From a virus: a stretch of DNA of 54,011 nucleotides. The position numbers were made by a program, and so were the translations under genes. Positions 17,400 through 26,181 of this stretch are shown in pieces. The number at the start of each line of letters is the position of its first letter. Position 1 is the first letter of the stretch. Location: IMG/VR virus record IMGVR_UViG_3300033145_000425, positions 1-54,011 of that record; one strand, given 5' to 3'. Under the pieces are notes generated by a model. It was not told where the DNA came from, did no database searches, and was given only the letters and a program-made list of their open reading frames with translations.

Positions 17400-17657
17400 T
17401 TATTCCGGTGCAGCCATGTTAGAAGCGAAATCCTCAGCCATCTGCTCAGCATCGTTGAGCGTCTTGGCTGTCCACGGACCACGTTCCTCTTTGTAGGCAC
17501 AACTGCCTTTAGGTACTGTGGAGCCGATTCCGTACTTATTCTGTTTTCCATTACAGGTTACACGAAACATCTGCTCTTCCTCAATGAACACTATGCTCAT
17601 TTTAGGCACTGCTTTTTTCTTCGTGCGGGTACTTCTCTTCCCGGACTTGTTCATCAT
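17400..17657 (-). CDS. Small basic protein, function unknown
   Basis: The product is 85 residues with a lysine/arginine-rich N-terminus (KSGKRSTRTKKKAVPKM), then a compact segment with two cysteines (VTCNGKQNKYGIGSTVPKG, then SCAYKEERG) and an acidic helix. I do not recognise the family. It is expressed with the connector genes (GAGGAGGAT before the start). Confidence 0.5.
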   Translation of the reverse strand: MMNKSGKRSTRTKKKAVPKMSIVFIEEEQMFRVTCNGKQNKYGIGSTVPKGSCAYKEERGPWTAKTLNDAEQMAEDFASNMAAPE

Positions 17658-17669
17658 ATCCTCCTCTGT

Positions 17670-18155
17670 TTAGCTATCCGTCTCATCGGCAAGCTGATTA
17701 GTGTAAGCGTCGTAGTCTACGCTTTCATTCTCATTACGTGCAATATCAACCAGGTACACAGGCCTGTCCGTATCATAGTCCTGTAACAACTGTTGCACTA
17801 TCGGTGGTATAGGCAATTCCACAGAGTTATCATCCTTATACCGCTCCTTCACCACGCCTGCTGCTATAACCCCCTGCACCTGCAACCCCATGCGCAAATC
17901 AAGGTCGGGTTGATGCTGTAGCAGGAAAAAAGCCATCTCGCATTGCGCATCCTTTATGGGCTGGGCAGCGGTAGCGGATGCCGCGAGCGAATATTTCCCC
18001 GACAAGAGCCAGTTGTATGCGGTAATCAATGCCGGTATATTATCGTCTGCGTCATTCGTCCAATAGTCATCCCCATGAATCCGTCCCTCAAAATACGTAT
18101 TAGCTGCTTCTTCTGTCACCCAGCTATTCGTCCCTACTGTTATCGTGGCTGCCAT
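17670..18155 (-). CDS. Head-tail connector (DnaT-like/adaptor)
   Basis: The product is 161 residues. The pattern VGTNSWVTEEAANTYFEGRI ... NIPALITAYNWLLSGKYS ... DAQCEMAFFLLQ matches the DnaT-like head-tail adaptor family, which opens with a short strand and a YF..R helix. It is the first structural gene after the glycan cassette and resumes the head-tail order interrupted after the major capsid gene. Its start follows GGGGTGATATA, directly after the gmd stop. Confidence 0.72.
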   Translation of the reverse strand: MAATITVGTNSWVTEEAANTYFEGRIHGDDYWTNDADDNIPALITAYNWLLSGKYSLAASATAAQPIKDAQCEMAFFLLQHQPDLDLRMGLQVQGVIAAGVVKERYKDDNSVELPIPPIVQQLLQDYDTDRPVYLVDIARNENESVDYDAYTNQLADETDS

Positions 18156-18159
18156 TATA

Positions 18160-19134
18160 TCACCCCTTCAGTGTTTTATATTCTGCCTTCACCATCATCT
18201 CGACCAAGTCTGTGAATTTCGTCTGTGCCTCCCACCCCAACTCTCTCTTGGCTTTTGACGCATCCCCCAATAACAACTCCACATCACTTGGGCGCTTGAA
18301 CTCTTCATCCGTCACTACACATTTTCTCCAGTCTAATCCGAGCTCGTCGAATGCCCATGCACAAAAATCCTGTACCGTATGCGTCTCCCCGGTGGCTATC
18401 ACATAATCTTCCGGCTTATCTGCCAGCAACATCATGTTCATAGCCTCTACATACTCTTTGCTGTATCCCCAATCCCTCTGTGCCCCAATATTCCCAAGAT
18501 ACAGTTTATCGGCTCTGCCAAGTTTTATCATTGTAGCGCCGTGTGTTATCTTACGTGTAACAAATTCCATGCCCCGCCGTGGTGACTCGTGATTAAACAA
18601 TATCCCGCTACATGCAAACATCCCATACGCCTCCCTGAAGTGCCTTGTAAGGTCAAATGCGGCTACTTTAGACACCCCATAGGGAGAACGTGGGTGGAAG
18701 GGTGTTTGCTCATTCTGCGGGGACACTGACACCTTGCCAAACATTTCCGAGGAACCGGCGAAATAAAATCGGCATTCCGGCTTCACGGTCTTAATGGCGG
18801 TGAGCATATTCAGCGTTCCGGTTATATTTATATTCAGGGTGGTGTGTGCATCCTCAAAGCTGTCAGCAACAAAGCTCTGTGCTGCCAGATGGTAACACTC
18901 GTCCGGCTTGAGCAGTTCTATCACACGAAACATACTGCCATAGTTCTCCACTGACCCGGCATGTAGAGACAACTTGCCACGCAGGTGATGTATCCTCTCC
19001 ATCCGTACACTTGGCTTCATGATAGCCGCTCTACGTACTACACCATGCACCTCGTAGCCGCGCTCCAACAATAATTCGGCGAGATAGCTTCCGTCCTGCC
19101 CGGTAATCCCTGTGATTAATGCTACTTTCCCCAT
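18160..19134 (-). CDS. gmd: GDP-mannose 4,6-dehydratase
   Basis: The product is 324 residues and an extended short-chain dehydrogenase. The NAD(P) motif TGITGQDGSY is at residues 8-17, GSSEMFG at 127-133 supplies the catalytic Ser/Glu, and Tyr152 and Lys156 in PYGVSK complete the active site. The segment ILFNHESPRRGMEFVTRKI is diagnostic for Gmd. The enzyme makes GDP-4-keto-6-deoxy-D-mannose from GDP-mannose in the cytosol. It is slightly short for the family but appears intact. With the next gene it should give a GDP-6-deoxyhexose. It is the last gene of the glycan cassette in transcription order. Confidence 0.95.
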   Translation of the reverse strand: MGKVALITGITGQDGSYLAELLLERGYEVHGVVRRAAIMKPSVRMERIHHLRGKLSLHAGSVENYGSMFRVIELLKPDECYHLAAQSFVADSFEDAHTTLNINITGTLNMLTAIKTVKPECRFYFAGSSEMFGKVSVSPQNEQTPFHPRSPYGVSKVAAFDLTRHFREAYGMFACSGILFNHESPRRGMEFVTRKITHGATMIKLGRADKLYLGNIGAQRDWGYSKEYVEAMNMMLLADKPEDYVIATGETHTVQDFCAWAFDELGLDWRKCVVTDEEFKRPSDVELLLGDASKAKRELGWEAQTKFTDLVEMMVKAEYKTLKG

Positions 19135-19139
19135 AGTTG

Positions 19140-20135
19140 TTATTCCTTAATCTTATGTTCCCAGTAGTCCAGTAAATCCACTAATGTTTGTGCTATCGGG
19201 ATTTTTGGTTGCCACCCGGTCAACTCTCGGCACTTAGTGCTGTCCGGTATCTGCACCGGGATATCTATTTTCCTAACAAAATTAGGATTGACTTCAAACT
19301 TAACCTTGTCCGTTAATCCTGCAAAGCCCATCATCAGATTCAGATAGCCACCTATCGTGTCGAGAGTATCGCCCCCGATATTATACGACTCACCCGGAGT
19401 AAATGTCTCCATGAGCATCTTGTATGCCCTGACACAATCCCTCACGTCCATCACGACCCGTTTACTACTCAATGTCCCAACGGCTATAACAGGCCTCTGT
19501 AGCTCTTTCTTTATCCGTACAATCTGGTACGCATCACCGGATATAGAAAACCTGAACCCGCGCCGTGGTCCTGTGTGAGAGAAAGCCCGGGTATTAAACA
19601 ACTGTAGCCCTTTCGACTGTGCCCTTTCGGTCACATATAAGTCCCCAGCCGCCTTACTCACCCCATACGGATTAACGGGTGCTATAGGAAAGCTCTCTGT
19701 GATCGGCTGATCATCTTCCGTCACTGCCCCATACACCTCGCTCGTGCTACAATTCATAAACTTACACGCTGGAGAATATTTCTCTATGAGGTCAACCAGA
19801 TTTATCGTGCCAAGCGCATTAGTGGCAAAGGTATACCTCGGTTGCGCAAAGCTTGTCGGAGGATGCGATTGGGCGCCAAGGTGATATATTTCATCGAACG
19901 TGATTTTAGAGAATATTCTATCCAATGACGCATAATTGCCTAAATCACCCTGTACCCATTCTATCTGACTGAACACACCGTCTGTCACCACATCCCTGAT
20001 ATCGTTCTCACGCCCATTAGATGCCCTTATAAGACCATAAATCTTCAGATCATATTCTGGTACACAATTTATAATACAGTTTGCCAGATGCGGCCCGGCG
20101 AAGCCTGTAATACCTGTTATGAGTATATTCTTCAT
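19140..20135 (-). CDS. GDP-4-keto-6-deoxy-D-mannose reductase-like SDR
   Basis: The product is 331 residues. TGITGFAGPHL binds the cofactor, STSEVYG (130-136) and Tyr157/Lys161 in NPYGVSK form the active site, and NTRAFSHTGPRRGFRF matches the R-F-H-T-G-P substrate loop of GDP-6-deoxy-D-mannose reductases (Rmd). Paired with gmd, the likely product is GDP-D-rhamnose; GDP-6-deoxy-D-talose or another epimer cannot be excluded from sequence alone. GDP-L-fucose synthase is less likely because its usual signature is absent. It is separated from gmd by only five bases. Confidence 0.8.
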   Translation of the reverse strand: MKNILITGITGFAGPHLANCIINCVPEYDLKIYGLIRASNGRENDIRDVVTDGVFSQIEWVQGDLGNYASLDRIFSKITFDEIYHLGAQSHPPTSFAQPRYTFATNALGTINLVDLIEKYSPACKFMNCSTSEVYGAVTEDDQPITESFPIAPVNPYGVSKAAGDLYVTERAQSKGLQLFNTRAFSHTGPRRGFRFSISGDAYQIVRIKKELQRPVIAVGTLSSKRVVMDVRDCVRAYKMLMETFTPGESYNIGGDTLDTIGGYLNLMMGFAGLTDKVKFEVNPNFVRKIDIPVQIPDSTKCRELTGWQPKIPIAQTLVDLLDYWEHKIKE

Positions 20136-20470
20136 CCCTTGCCATCCTTCTCTACCAATTTATTAATCAACTTACTCATTTTCACCCGTATAACATTGAA
20201 TTTCCGTACCCGTAATGATAATATGCCAGCTATTACCGGATCGCCATCCATCTTTCCGCTATGTATTGGCGCCTCATAATCCCATATCGTGCCATTTATT
20301 GTATACATCACATCGATTAACTCATCCCATAACAAATCTGGATGTTTCCTTTTCACCTCACTCACACCAGCGTTGAGCCGTCCCTCCTCCTTTATATCAC
20401 CATTATCCCGCTCCCTGTACAGTCTCGCAATCGTGTATTTGTCAATTAATTCCCCCGGCTGCATCTCCAT
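20132..20470 (-). CDS. DUF6165-like protein of sugar biosynthesis clusters
   Basis: The product is 112 residues. MQPGELIDKYTI near the start, a mid helix DLLWDELIDVMYTINGTIWD, and LRVRKFNVIRVKMSKLINKL near the end match the layout of DUF6165 proteins (GEL.DK.TI at the start, N..R..IK..IN.L at the end), which accompany LPS and glycan genes. The biochemical function is unknown. The start at ATG 20470 follows GAGGGGAATTATA. The stop overlaps the next gene. Confidence 0.6.
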   Translation of the reverse strand: MEMQPGELIDKYTIARLYRERDNGDIKEEGRLNAGVSEVKRKHPDLLWDELIDVMYTINGTIWDYEAPIHSGKMDGDPVIAGILSLRVRKFNVIRVKMSKLINKLVEKDGKG

Positions 20471-20481
20471 TATAATTCCCC

Positions 20482-21372
20482 TCACCAAGCTACTAATGTG
20501 TAAGGTTTACATGGTCTATACGCCTCGTCTTTCACCAAGCTGCCAGTCCATCTTCCCCACAGCACTATGTGATAATCCGGGCGTATAGAGGTCAGATATC
20601 TGTAAATCAAAAAAGCATCCATATATCTGTGATATGTTTCCACAATCAGTTTTGGCTTACACCGCTTTATAGTGTTCATAGCCCCTATCAGGCAGTCAAA
20701 CTCGCTGCCCTCTATGTCCAGTTTAATAATATCTATAGCCGGATTTCCATTCTCCGCGACAACAGAATCGACAGTTCTTATGTTTATATCCAGTTGTTTT
20801 CCATGCCCTTCCATTCTTCCGTGCACTGCCGACCCTTCCTTATTAAGGTGGAGTGTGTTTTTTGCATCAAGGCTACCCACCGCCTGATATATTTTTAATT
20901 TATCTTTATTCCCGAAGTTTTTGCGTAAAGCCTCCACCATAATTGGGAGTGGCTCAAAGGCAAAAACACGAGATGCACCACGATTAAAGCAATCAAAAGT
21001 ATAAAACCCCTCGAATGCTCCACCATCAATCACTACATCCCCCGGCTCTATTTGGAAAAACTGATAGGAATGTGCATTTATAGCAGGTGGGGCAAACGTG
21101 TTAAAGAACACCATTCTAATTACCTTTTCTGACACCTCTTGCGAAATATAAAGTTCGCCATCCGACCACTTGAAAGTATTCAGCCCTTGTCTCTTGCTCG
21201 GTTTGTATGAAACGCCGTGCAGCCTGCTAAAGCCGTCTACAGTTGCGCTAAGTGTAGCACCATCAGTTGTCACGCCCGTGGAAAACTTGTATAAGTCATC
21301 CGGCAGACTCACATTGGGTGGGCAATAGTCAAACTTAATATCCCCAAAACACCCCTCAGACAGCTTAGCCAT
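20482..21372 (-). CDS. FkbM-family SAM methyltransferase
   Basis: The product is 296 residues. DVVIDGGAFEGFYTF (112-126) is the SAM-binding motif I, VFAFEPLPIMVEALRKNF the acidic motif, and IKLDIEGSEFDCL (about 216) the FkbM signature. Members methylate sugar hydroxyls in glycans and polyketides. Residues 1-100 are an extra N-terminal domain with no recognised family. In this cassette it probably O-methylates a transferred sugar. It is coupled to the next gene by TAATG. Confidence 0.88.
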   Translation of the reverse strand: MAKLSEGCFGDIKFDYCPPNVSLPDDLYKFSTGVTTDGATLSATVDGFSRLHGVSYKPSKRQGLNTFKWSDGELYISQEVSEKVIRMVFFNTFAPPAINAHSYQFFQIEPGDVVIDGGAFEGFYTFDCFNRGASRVFAFEPLPIMVEALRKNFGNKDKLKIYQAVGSLDAKNTLHLNKEGSAVHGRMEGHGKQLDINIRTVDSVVAENGNPAIDIIKLDIEGSEFDCLIGAMNTIKRCKPKLIVETYHRYMDAFLIYRYLTSIRPDYHIVLWGRWTGSLVKDEAYRPCKPYTLVAW

Positions 21373-22235
21373 TATAATCCCCCTACCGCCAACGCACCCA
21401 GCACTTGGCTATATGACATCTTTGGGATATGGGCATAGTGGCTATTCGGCGAACAGTTCACAATCTTAATCTTCTCCGGCTGATATTTAAAGTTCTTATT
21501 AAATCTTACGGTGCCTACTCCAACTCCAGTCGCTCGCTTTTCCCCTTTGAAGAACCCGGGATCATAGTACGTATCCAGCATCTTCTGTTGATTCCACCGG
21601 ATTATTTCCAGTTCCGATTTTCCTTTCATCGTTGGCTCCAAATATCCGTCTGCTCCAAAAAGTATAAGGTGCTCCACCTTTGCTTTAATCAATTCATCGA
21701 TAATGACTTCGAGTGAGATCGGATATGCTGGTCTACAAAGCAGCCTTGGCATTAGATACAGCTTATCCCGGAAGTCACCCAGCATCCAGTTTCTATCCGC
21801 CTCATTTAGCCATGTCATGGAGCATAGCGTGGTCATCAGTAAGTTCTTATTGTTGCGGAAAAGAAACTCCTTAATATCATGCACCCTAAGCGGCATATCC
21901 TGTTCCGACATGCAGAAAACAATATCGAAGCACTTGTTGACTTGGCTTAAAATTTGGTGTTCGATGGCGCTGAACCGATTAATCCCCATGTAGCAGAGGT
22001 CGAAGCTGTTAAAGCACTCGATCTGATCCTCAAGCTGCTTAATTGAGCCGCCGTTTAGCAACAGCGCTACGGTACGACCACCTATAACGTCGGTGAGTCG
22101 CTTAGTAGTTGCATCGTATTCCCGACCAATGCGCGCTTTCATGGTCGCGATTGACTTATGGTCAATGGGATATGTCCACCCTTCCGGTTTATTCAAATCA
22201 GGTGTCACGAGGAAATCTGTAGGTTTCTTGCTCAT
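21372..22235 (-). CDS. DUF115-like (MptE / flagellin-modifying Maf-type) protein
   Basis: The product is 287 residues. VALLLNGGSIKQLEDQIECF followed by FDLCYMGINRFSA fits the G-G-S and GINR motifs of the DUF115 superfamily, as does VEHLILFGADGYLEP (compare GFDM/GADG). DUF115 proteins include flagellin glycosylation Maf factors and sialyltransferase-like proteins. A second copy of this fold forms part of the 705-residue cassette protein. The role in sugar transfer is inferred from family and neighbours. Confidence 0.6.
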   Translation of the reverse strand: MSKKPTDFLVTPDLNKPEGWTYPIDHKSIATMKARIGREYDATTKRLTDVIGGRTVALLLNGGSIKQLEDQIECFNSFDLCYMGINRFSAIEHQILSQVNKCFDIVFCMSEQDMPLRVHDIKEFLFRNNKNLLMTTLCSMTWLNEADRNWMLGDFRDKLYLMPRLLCRPAYPISLEVIIDELIKAKVEHLILFGADGYLEPTMKGKSELEIIRWNQQKMLDTYYDPGFFKGEKRATGVGVGTVRFNKNFKYQPEKIKIVNCSPNSHYAHIPKMSYSQVLGALAVGGL

Positions 22236-23371
22236 GGGAACTCCTTACACATAGGGTCATCAGTATTTACGAATAACTTCTCACATTGAATATTATAATC
22301 ACCAATGCAGCACCGCGTTTTACATTTCTCGGGCGTATCGCCGTATAACAGTTGCCTATGCTTCTTCCCGCCCCAGATATCAGCTATTAACTGCGGATCC
22401 CCCGCACATGACCCCAGGCAATACTCCGGCCTGTAGAATTGGTCGTCACAGAAATAAACATTGGCATCCGGCGCAATATGTATCTTCAACGGTGCCCCAT
22501 AACATTGCCCAAACGGCTTGGAATGCGTGAAGTCCGCATTGAACTTGTGCATGACCGTGAACACGTTAAACTTGTCTGTAGCGAGCTTATGACACTCCTC
22601 GAACTGCTCAAATATGAGCTTCTGGTCGAACTCATCCACTTTGGTCTTATGGTTCTTCATACCCTGGTGCATCGTGTCCATTGGACGTACAATAAAGTCA
22701 TGTACGCCAATTTTCTTCGCTTTCTTACACGCAGTGAGTATCTCGTGCTGGTTCAACGGTGATATCAGAAATTTGTACCCCACCGAACAGTTCACTGAAC
22801 GCCTCACCATGTCCTGTAGATTCCACATCACCCACGAGAACAAGTCCTTGCCCTTTATCTTCTCGTATGTCTCGCTGGTGCCAGCATCCACACTTATCCC
22901 CACCCATCTTACATGCCTGCCAATAAGTTTGCTGTAGTCGTCATTATCATACGTACCATTACTAAGTAGCCCGGTGGTCAATCCCATCTCCGCGGCGTAC
23001 CCTATAATGCGCCCAAACATTGGATGCTGGGTCGGTTCACCACCACCTGCCCAGCAAATACTCTTTACGCCCCACCCCTCAAGGTAGTCAATTAGCTTAT
23101 ACACAAACTCCACCTCAAGCTCGTCCTTATGGCGACGATACATAGCCGAGTTACACCATGCACAATTCAGATTGCATTTGAGCGTCAGGTCGATACGGGC
23201 CTCTATCGGTGGCAGAAGCATATATCTCTTCGCTATCCGCTTGTAGTGTTCTGCGTAGAGCAGCCCTTTCCAGTTGTTGAAGCTATTGAACGTGTTCTTA
23301 TCAGACCATTCCCGGATGAATGTTTCGCTACCCTTATGTCCGTGATGCCCTGTGTGTCTTTCCTGTATCAT
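22232..23371 (-). CDS. Radical SAM protein with C-terminal cysteine-rich (SPASM-like) region
   Basis: The product is 379 residues. LTLKCNLNCAWCN carries the CxxxCxxC motif (Cys66, 70, 73) that binds the [4Fe-4S] cluster, and SICWAGGGEPTQHPMFG is the GGE motif. Seven or more cysteines after residue 290 (GQCYGAP, VYFCDDQF, YCLGSCAG, KCKTRCCIGD) suggest extra clusters of the SPASM/Twitch type. The substrate is unknown; a sugar, a peptide or the glycan acceptor is possible given the neighbours. The ATGA overlap with the next gene indicates co-translation. Confidence 0.88.
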   Translation of the reverse strand: MIQERHTGHHGHKGSETFIREWSDKNTFNSFNNWKGLLYAEHYKRIAKRYMLLPPIEARIDLTLKCNLNCAWCNSAMYRRHKDELEVEFVYKLIDYLEGWGVKSICWAGGGEPTQHPMFGRIIGYAAEMGLTTGLLSNGTYDNDDYSKLIGRHVRWVGISVDAGTSETYEKIKGKDLFSWVMWNLQDMVRRSVNCSVGYKFLISPLNQHEILTACKKAKKIGVHDFIVRPMDTMHQGMKNHKTKVDEFDQKLIFEQFEECHKLATDKFNVFTVMHKFNADFTHSKPFGQCYGAPLKIHIAPDANVYFCDDQFYRPEYCLGSCAGDPQLIADIWGGKKHRQLLYGDTPEKCKTRCCIGDYNIQCEKLFVNTDDPMCKEFP

Positions 23372-23386
23372 GCCCTTTTCCTTGAA

Positions 23387-24037
23387 TTACGTTTGTCTTG
23401 AGCGTATTACAGGCAGTATACCTCTACCTGCGGGGTCTCTTCCGCACAATTCCCCGTGCAGGTTTAGAAACTCAATATGTCCACATACATGCACATCAAT
23501 CCCCTTTGTATTTAATCCATAGAATCGCTTTCTCCACCACTCTATAGGCATTACCGTCTTATGTATACCAAGATTGGCAGTGCTGGGTATTGTTGCGATG
23601 CAGTGGAATGTTTTCACTCGGGTAATTCGATATATTTCTTTTATTGATGCCATAACTGTCTCCGTTATGAGATGCTCCATTACATCAAATGAGAACGTAT
23701 AGTCGAAGGCATTATCATCGAACGGCATATCCCACAAGGGTGCTTCTGTAAATGAGCAGGCAGGAATAAACTCATCGTACTCATGCCCGGTCTTGCGTTT
23801 AGAGTTAAGCCCAGCCAACGATATATCTACCCCAGTGCAATTACGTCCATGGCTGCATATTACCCGCGTAGGGTCGCCGTGCCCACAACCTATATCCAGA
23901 AGTTTGTCGTCTGTTTGGGATGTAGCCACTATATACCCCACTATTTCACGCCAGTATCCAGTTGTATCGCAATACTCATTGTTATACATATAATCGTATA
24001 AGTGTTTTTCATACTCGCCATGTTTTTCCTGTGTCAT
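23387..24037 (-). CDS. SAM-dependent methyltransferase (cassette paralog D)
   Basis: The product is 216 residues of class I methyltransferase (Methyltransf_11 type): LLDIGCGHGDPTRVI is motif I, TGVDISLAG motif II, APLWDMPFDDNAFDYTF motif IV with DVMEH after it. A family-specific tail, GIHKTVMPIEWWRKRF, is shared with three other domains in this cassette. Parts of its DNA are nearly identical to the 25609-26181 gene, so the two duplicated recently. It probably methylates a cassette glycan. Confidence 0.85.
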   Translation of the reverse strand: MTQEKHGEYEKHLYDYMYNNEYCDTTGYWREIVGYIVATSQTDDKLLDIGCGHGDPTRVICSHGRNCTGVDISLAGLNSKRKTGHEYDEFIPACSFTEAPLWDMPFDDNAFDYTFSFDVMEHLITETVMASIKEIYRITRVKTFHCIATIPSTANLGIHKTVMPIEWWRKRFYGLNTKGIDVHVCGHIEFLNLHGELCGRDPAGRGILPVIRSRQT

Positions 24038-24897
24038 GGGAATGTCTCCCTCTCCCGGTGCATCCCCATAGCAACATAGTTCTTACCAGTGACGAGGTGG
24101 CGTGACTCCTCCTGTGCTTTGGCTAAATCGCCAATCAAATCAAAGTTAAGTCCCCAGTGGTATCCGCGTTTCCCCCTCTCGTGCAACATATCCTTCTCTC
24201 TTTTTGTAGAGCCGTCTGTTCTGCTTTTTTTGCTTACCTCGTCCTCAGTCTCCTTTGTATGCGGCGCCCAATGGTCTATCAGTATTTCCGGGCAATACCA
24301 TACAAGACTGTAAAATCTCGCAACCGCTATGAATTCCACTTCCCAAACAACACGTTTATAGTCCGGGCAAAATATTGGCTTGTCTGGGTGCGCTTTATAG
24401 TGGTTTTTTATCACCCCGGAACCTATGAAGTGTGGGTTTCCGTATGAACTCTGCCATGGCCAGTGTTTTGGGTTATTTGCTATTTTTATACCAAGAATTC
24501 CATTATATGACACTATCTTTGGATGATGTTTGTCCCTTTTAGGGAATCTCAGCATCATAGTGTTTGCAGCAAGGGTGTATGTATCTTCATATACACCTAC
24601 ATCATCCCACAACCATTCAAACATGTCTGCTTCCGATGTTCTGAAGAACTCACCTATCATAAGAGGTGCTTTGGTATTATAGTCCTTAACTACCTCGATA
24701 TTGTACCACCCGTTGTTGCCAAAGCGCTTAAAAAAGAAGTCCTTCTCTTCTTCCGTATCGACCCAGTGAGTTAGATTTATGGATTCCATCTCCTTAACAT
24801 TAGCGAATGCGTGGTTTCTCGCTGCAATGACTCTCATCAGATTGCCTTGCGCCATAGTCTGTCTCTGAAAACTTCTAAAAAGTATCTGTAGTTTCAT
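24034..24897 (-). CDS. Glycosyltransferase-like protein (paralog of the adjacent GT)
   Basis: The product is 287 residues. Its C-terminal half aligns with the neighbouring GT-A protein: FCPDYKRVVWEVEF versus YCPEYYRFYVDTEM, DHWAPHTKETEDE versus QHFHPNAPGGTLDD, and GYHWGLNFDLIGD versus GYLWGKDLNIVG. The N-terminal half is divergent, with EADMFEWLWDDVGVYEDTY in the place of the usual D-D motif. It is therefore a diverged family-2-like glycosyltransferase or an inactive partner. The start follows AAAGGAGATGGA. Confidence 0.6.
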   Translation of the reverse strand: MKLQILFRSFQRQTMAQGNLMRVIAARNHAFANVKEMESINLTHWVDTEEEKDFFFKRFGNNGWYNIEVVKDYNTKAPLMIGEFFRTSEADMFEWLWDDVGVYEDTYTLAANTMMLRFPKRDKHHPKIVSYNGILGIKIANNPKHWPWQSSYGNPHFIGSGVIKNHYKAHPDKPIFCPDYKRVVWEVEFIAVARFYSLVWYCPEILIDHWAPHTKETEDEVSKKSRTDGSTKREKDMLHERGKRGYHWGLNFDLIGDLAKAQEESRHLVTGKNYVAMGMHRERETFP

Positions 24898-24907
24898 TCC
24901 ATCTCCT

Positions 24908-25612
24908 TTATCGTATTCCTACTATATTAAGGTCTTTCCCCCACAAATATCCCTTTGCCTGCCGGGCTTTCCATATTTCATTATCCCACTTCTGCTTCTC
25001 ACCACGGTTTGCATAATGTGTATCATCCAAAGTCCCACCCGGGGCATTTGGATGAAAATGCTGCATTCTGGCTTCCTCACAAAAGGCAAATTTATTTACG
25101 AGTTTAGAATACATGCCCATTTCGGTATCAACATAGAACCGATAGTATTCAGGGCAATAAGCCTGTCCATCGGGGAATCGTTTATGAAATTTTCTACCTA
25201 CGAGTCTGAATCCATATTGGGTAATCGCCTCCGGCCAACTTGGGGGATAATTAGTGACATTGAGCCCAATAAGCCCATCGCCGTCCGGGAAGTGTTTATG
25301 TAGGGCATTGGCCGCATTGACAAGACAATCTACATCCAGAGCACAGTCATCACAGAGAAAAAGGATTAGCCCTGCATCACTCTGTTTAACAAAGTTATTC
25401 CAACACGTACTCACCTTGCTATAATCGGTCTGCTGGATAACTACACGGGCATCATGCCTGAACTGTTTGCTATATCTGGGCATTTCGTTGAAATCCGTCC
25501 ATAGGATATGCACACGAACATTTGGGTATCTACCGTTCAGGATGGACTCCACACAGACCGTCAATTTCTCTGGTCGATGAAGTGTGGGTATTGCAATGTC
25601 AATTCTTTTCAC
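24908..25612 (-). CDS. GT-A fold (family 2-like) glycosyltransferase
   Basis: The product is 234 residues. IDIAIPTLHRPEKLTVCVES is the GT2 N-terminal nucleotide-sugar binding strand, and LILFLCDDCALD carries the acidic D-D motif that holds the metal and sugar nucleotide. GDGLIGLNVTNYPPSWPEA follows as an acceptor region. The start is a GTG at 25612 that overlaps the stop of the upstream methyltransferase (GTGA), 7 nt after AGGAG; longer in-frame codons upstream belong to the overlap. The donor may be the GDP-6-deoxyhexose made by the cassette. Confidence 0.78.
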   Translation of the reverse strand: MKRIDIAIPTLHRPEKLTVCVESILNGRYPNVRVHILWTDFNEMPRYSKQFRHDARVVIQQTDYSKVSTCWNNFVKQSDAGLILFLCDDCALDVDCLVNAANALHKHFPDGDGLIGLNVTNYPPSWPEAITQYGFRLVGRKFHKRFPDGQAYCPEYYRFYVDTEMGMYSKLVNKFAFCEEARMQHFHPNAPGGTLDDTHYANRGEKQKWDNEIWKARQAKGYLWGKDLNIVGIR

Positions 25613-26181
25613 CCTACTCTCCTTTTGTTGACATAATGGCAAAGCAACCATAATTCTTCTGGATTAACAATATGTGTATCTACTTTTTTATTATTTTGTT
25701 CCTTAAATTTCTTTTTCCACCATTGAATGGGCGCGATAGTTAAATGCACATTCGGATAATTTGGGTCATCGATTGTTGCGATGCAATGGAATGTTTCTAC
25801 TCGGGTAATTCGGTATATTTCTTTTATTGTTGCTTCCACCATTGTTGGAGGTATATGTTCCAGAACATCGACAGAGAAAGTGTAATCAAAAAAACTATCG
25901 TCAAACGGCATATCCCACAAGGGTGCTTCATAAAATGCCGAAGCTACTACTTCTGATGGTAAGCCACGTCGGGTAATATCTATACCTTTACAGTTGAAAC
26001 CACGTTCCCTAAGCCATAAAACGGTACTGCCGTGACCCGTGCCCATATCAAGTATATGGTCTCCTTTACGCGCCGTGTTTTTTATGAACTCGGCTGCATC
26101 TATTGCATAACCAGTGCGGGGATATGACCCTTCATATAACTCTAAATATTTCCTTCTCTCTTGTTCGGTTAATGAAAACAT
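25609..26181 (-). CDS. SAM-dependent methyltransferase (cassette paralog C)
   Basis: The product is 190 residues. ILDMGTGHGSTVLWL is motif I (with a Thr where Cys is usual), GIDITRRG motif II, APLWDMPFDDSFFDYTF motif IV and DVLEHIPP the following helix. The cassette-specific VHLTIAPIQWWKKKF tail is present. Stretches at 25772-25833 and 25904-25929 nearly match the 23387-24037 gene at the DNA level. The strong site GGAGGAACTTATCT precedes the start. Confidence 0.85.
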   Translation of the reverse strand: MFSLTEQERRKYLELYEGSYPRTGYAIDAAEFIKNTARKGDHILDMGTGHGSTVLWLRERGFNCKGIDITRRGLPSEVVASAFYEAPLWDMPFDDSFFDYTFSVDVLEHIPPTMVEATIKEIYRITRVETFHCIATIDDPNYPNVHLTIAPIQWWKKKFKEQNNKKVDTHIVNPEELWLLCHYVNKRRVG

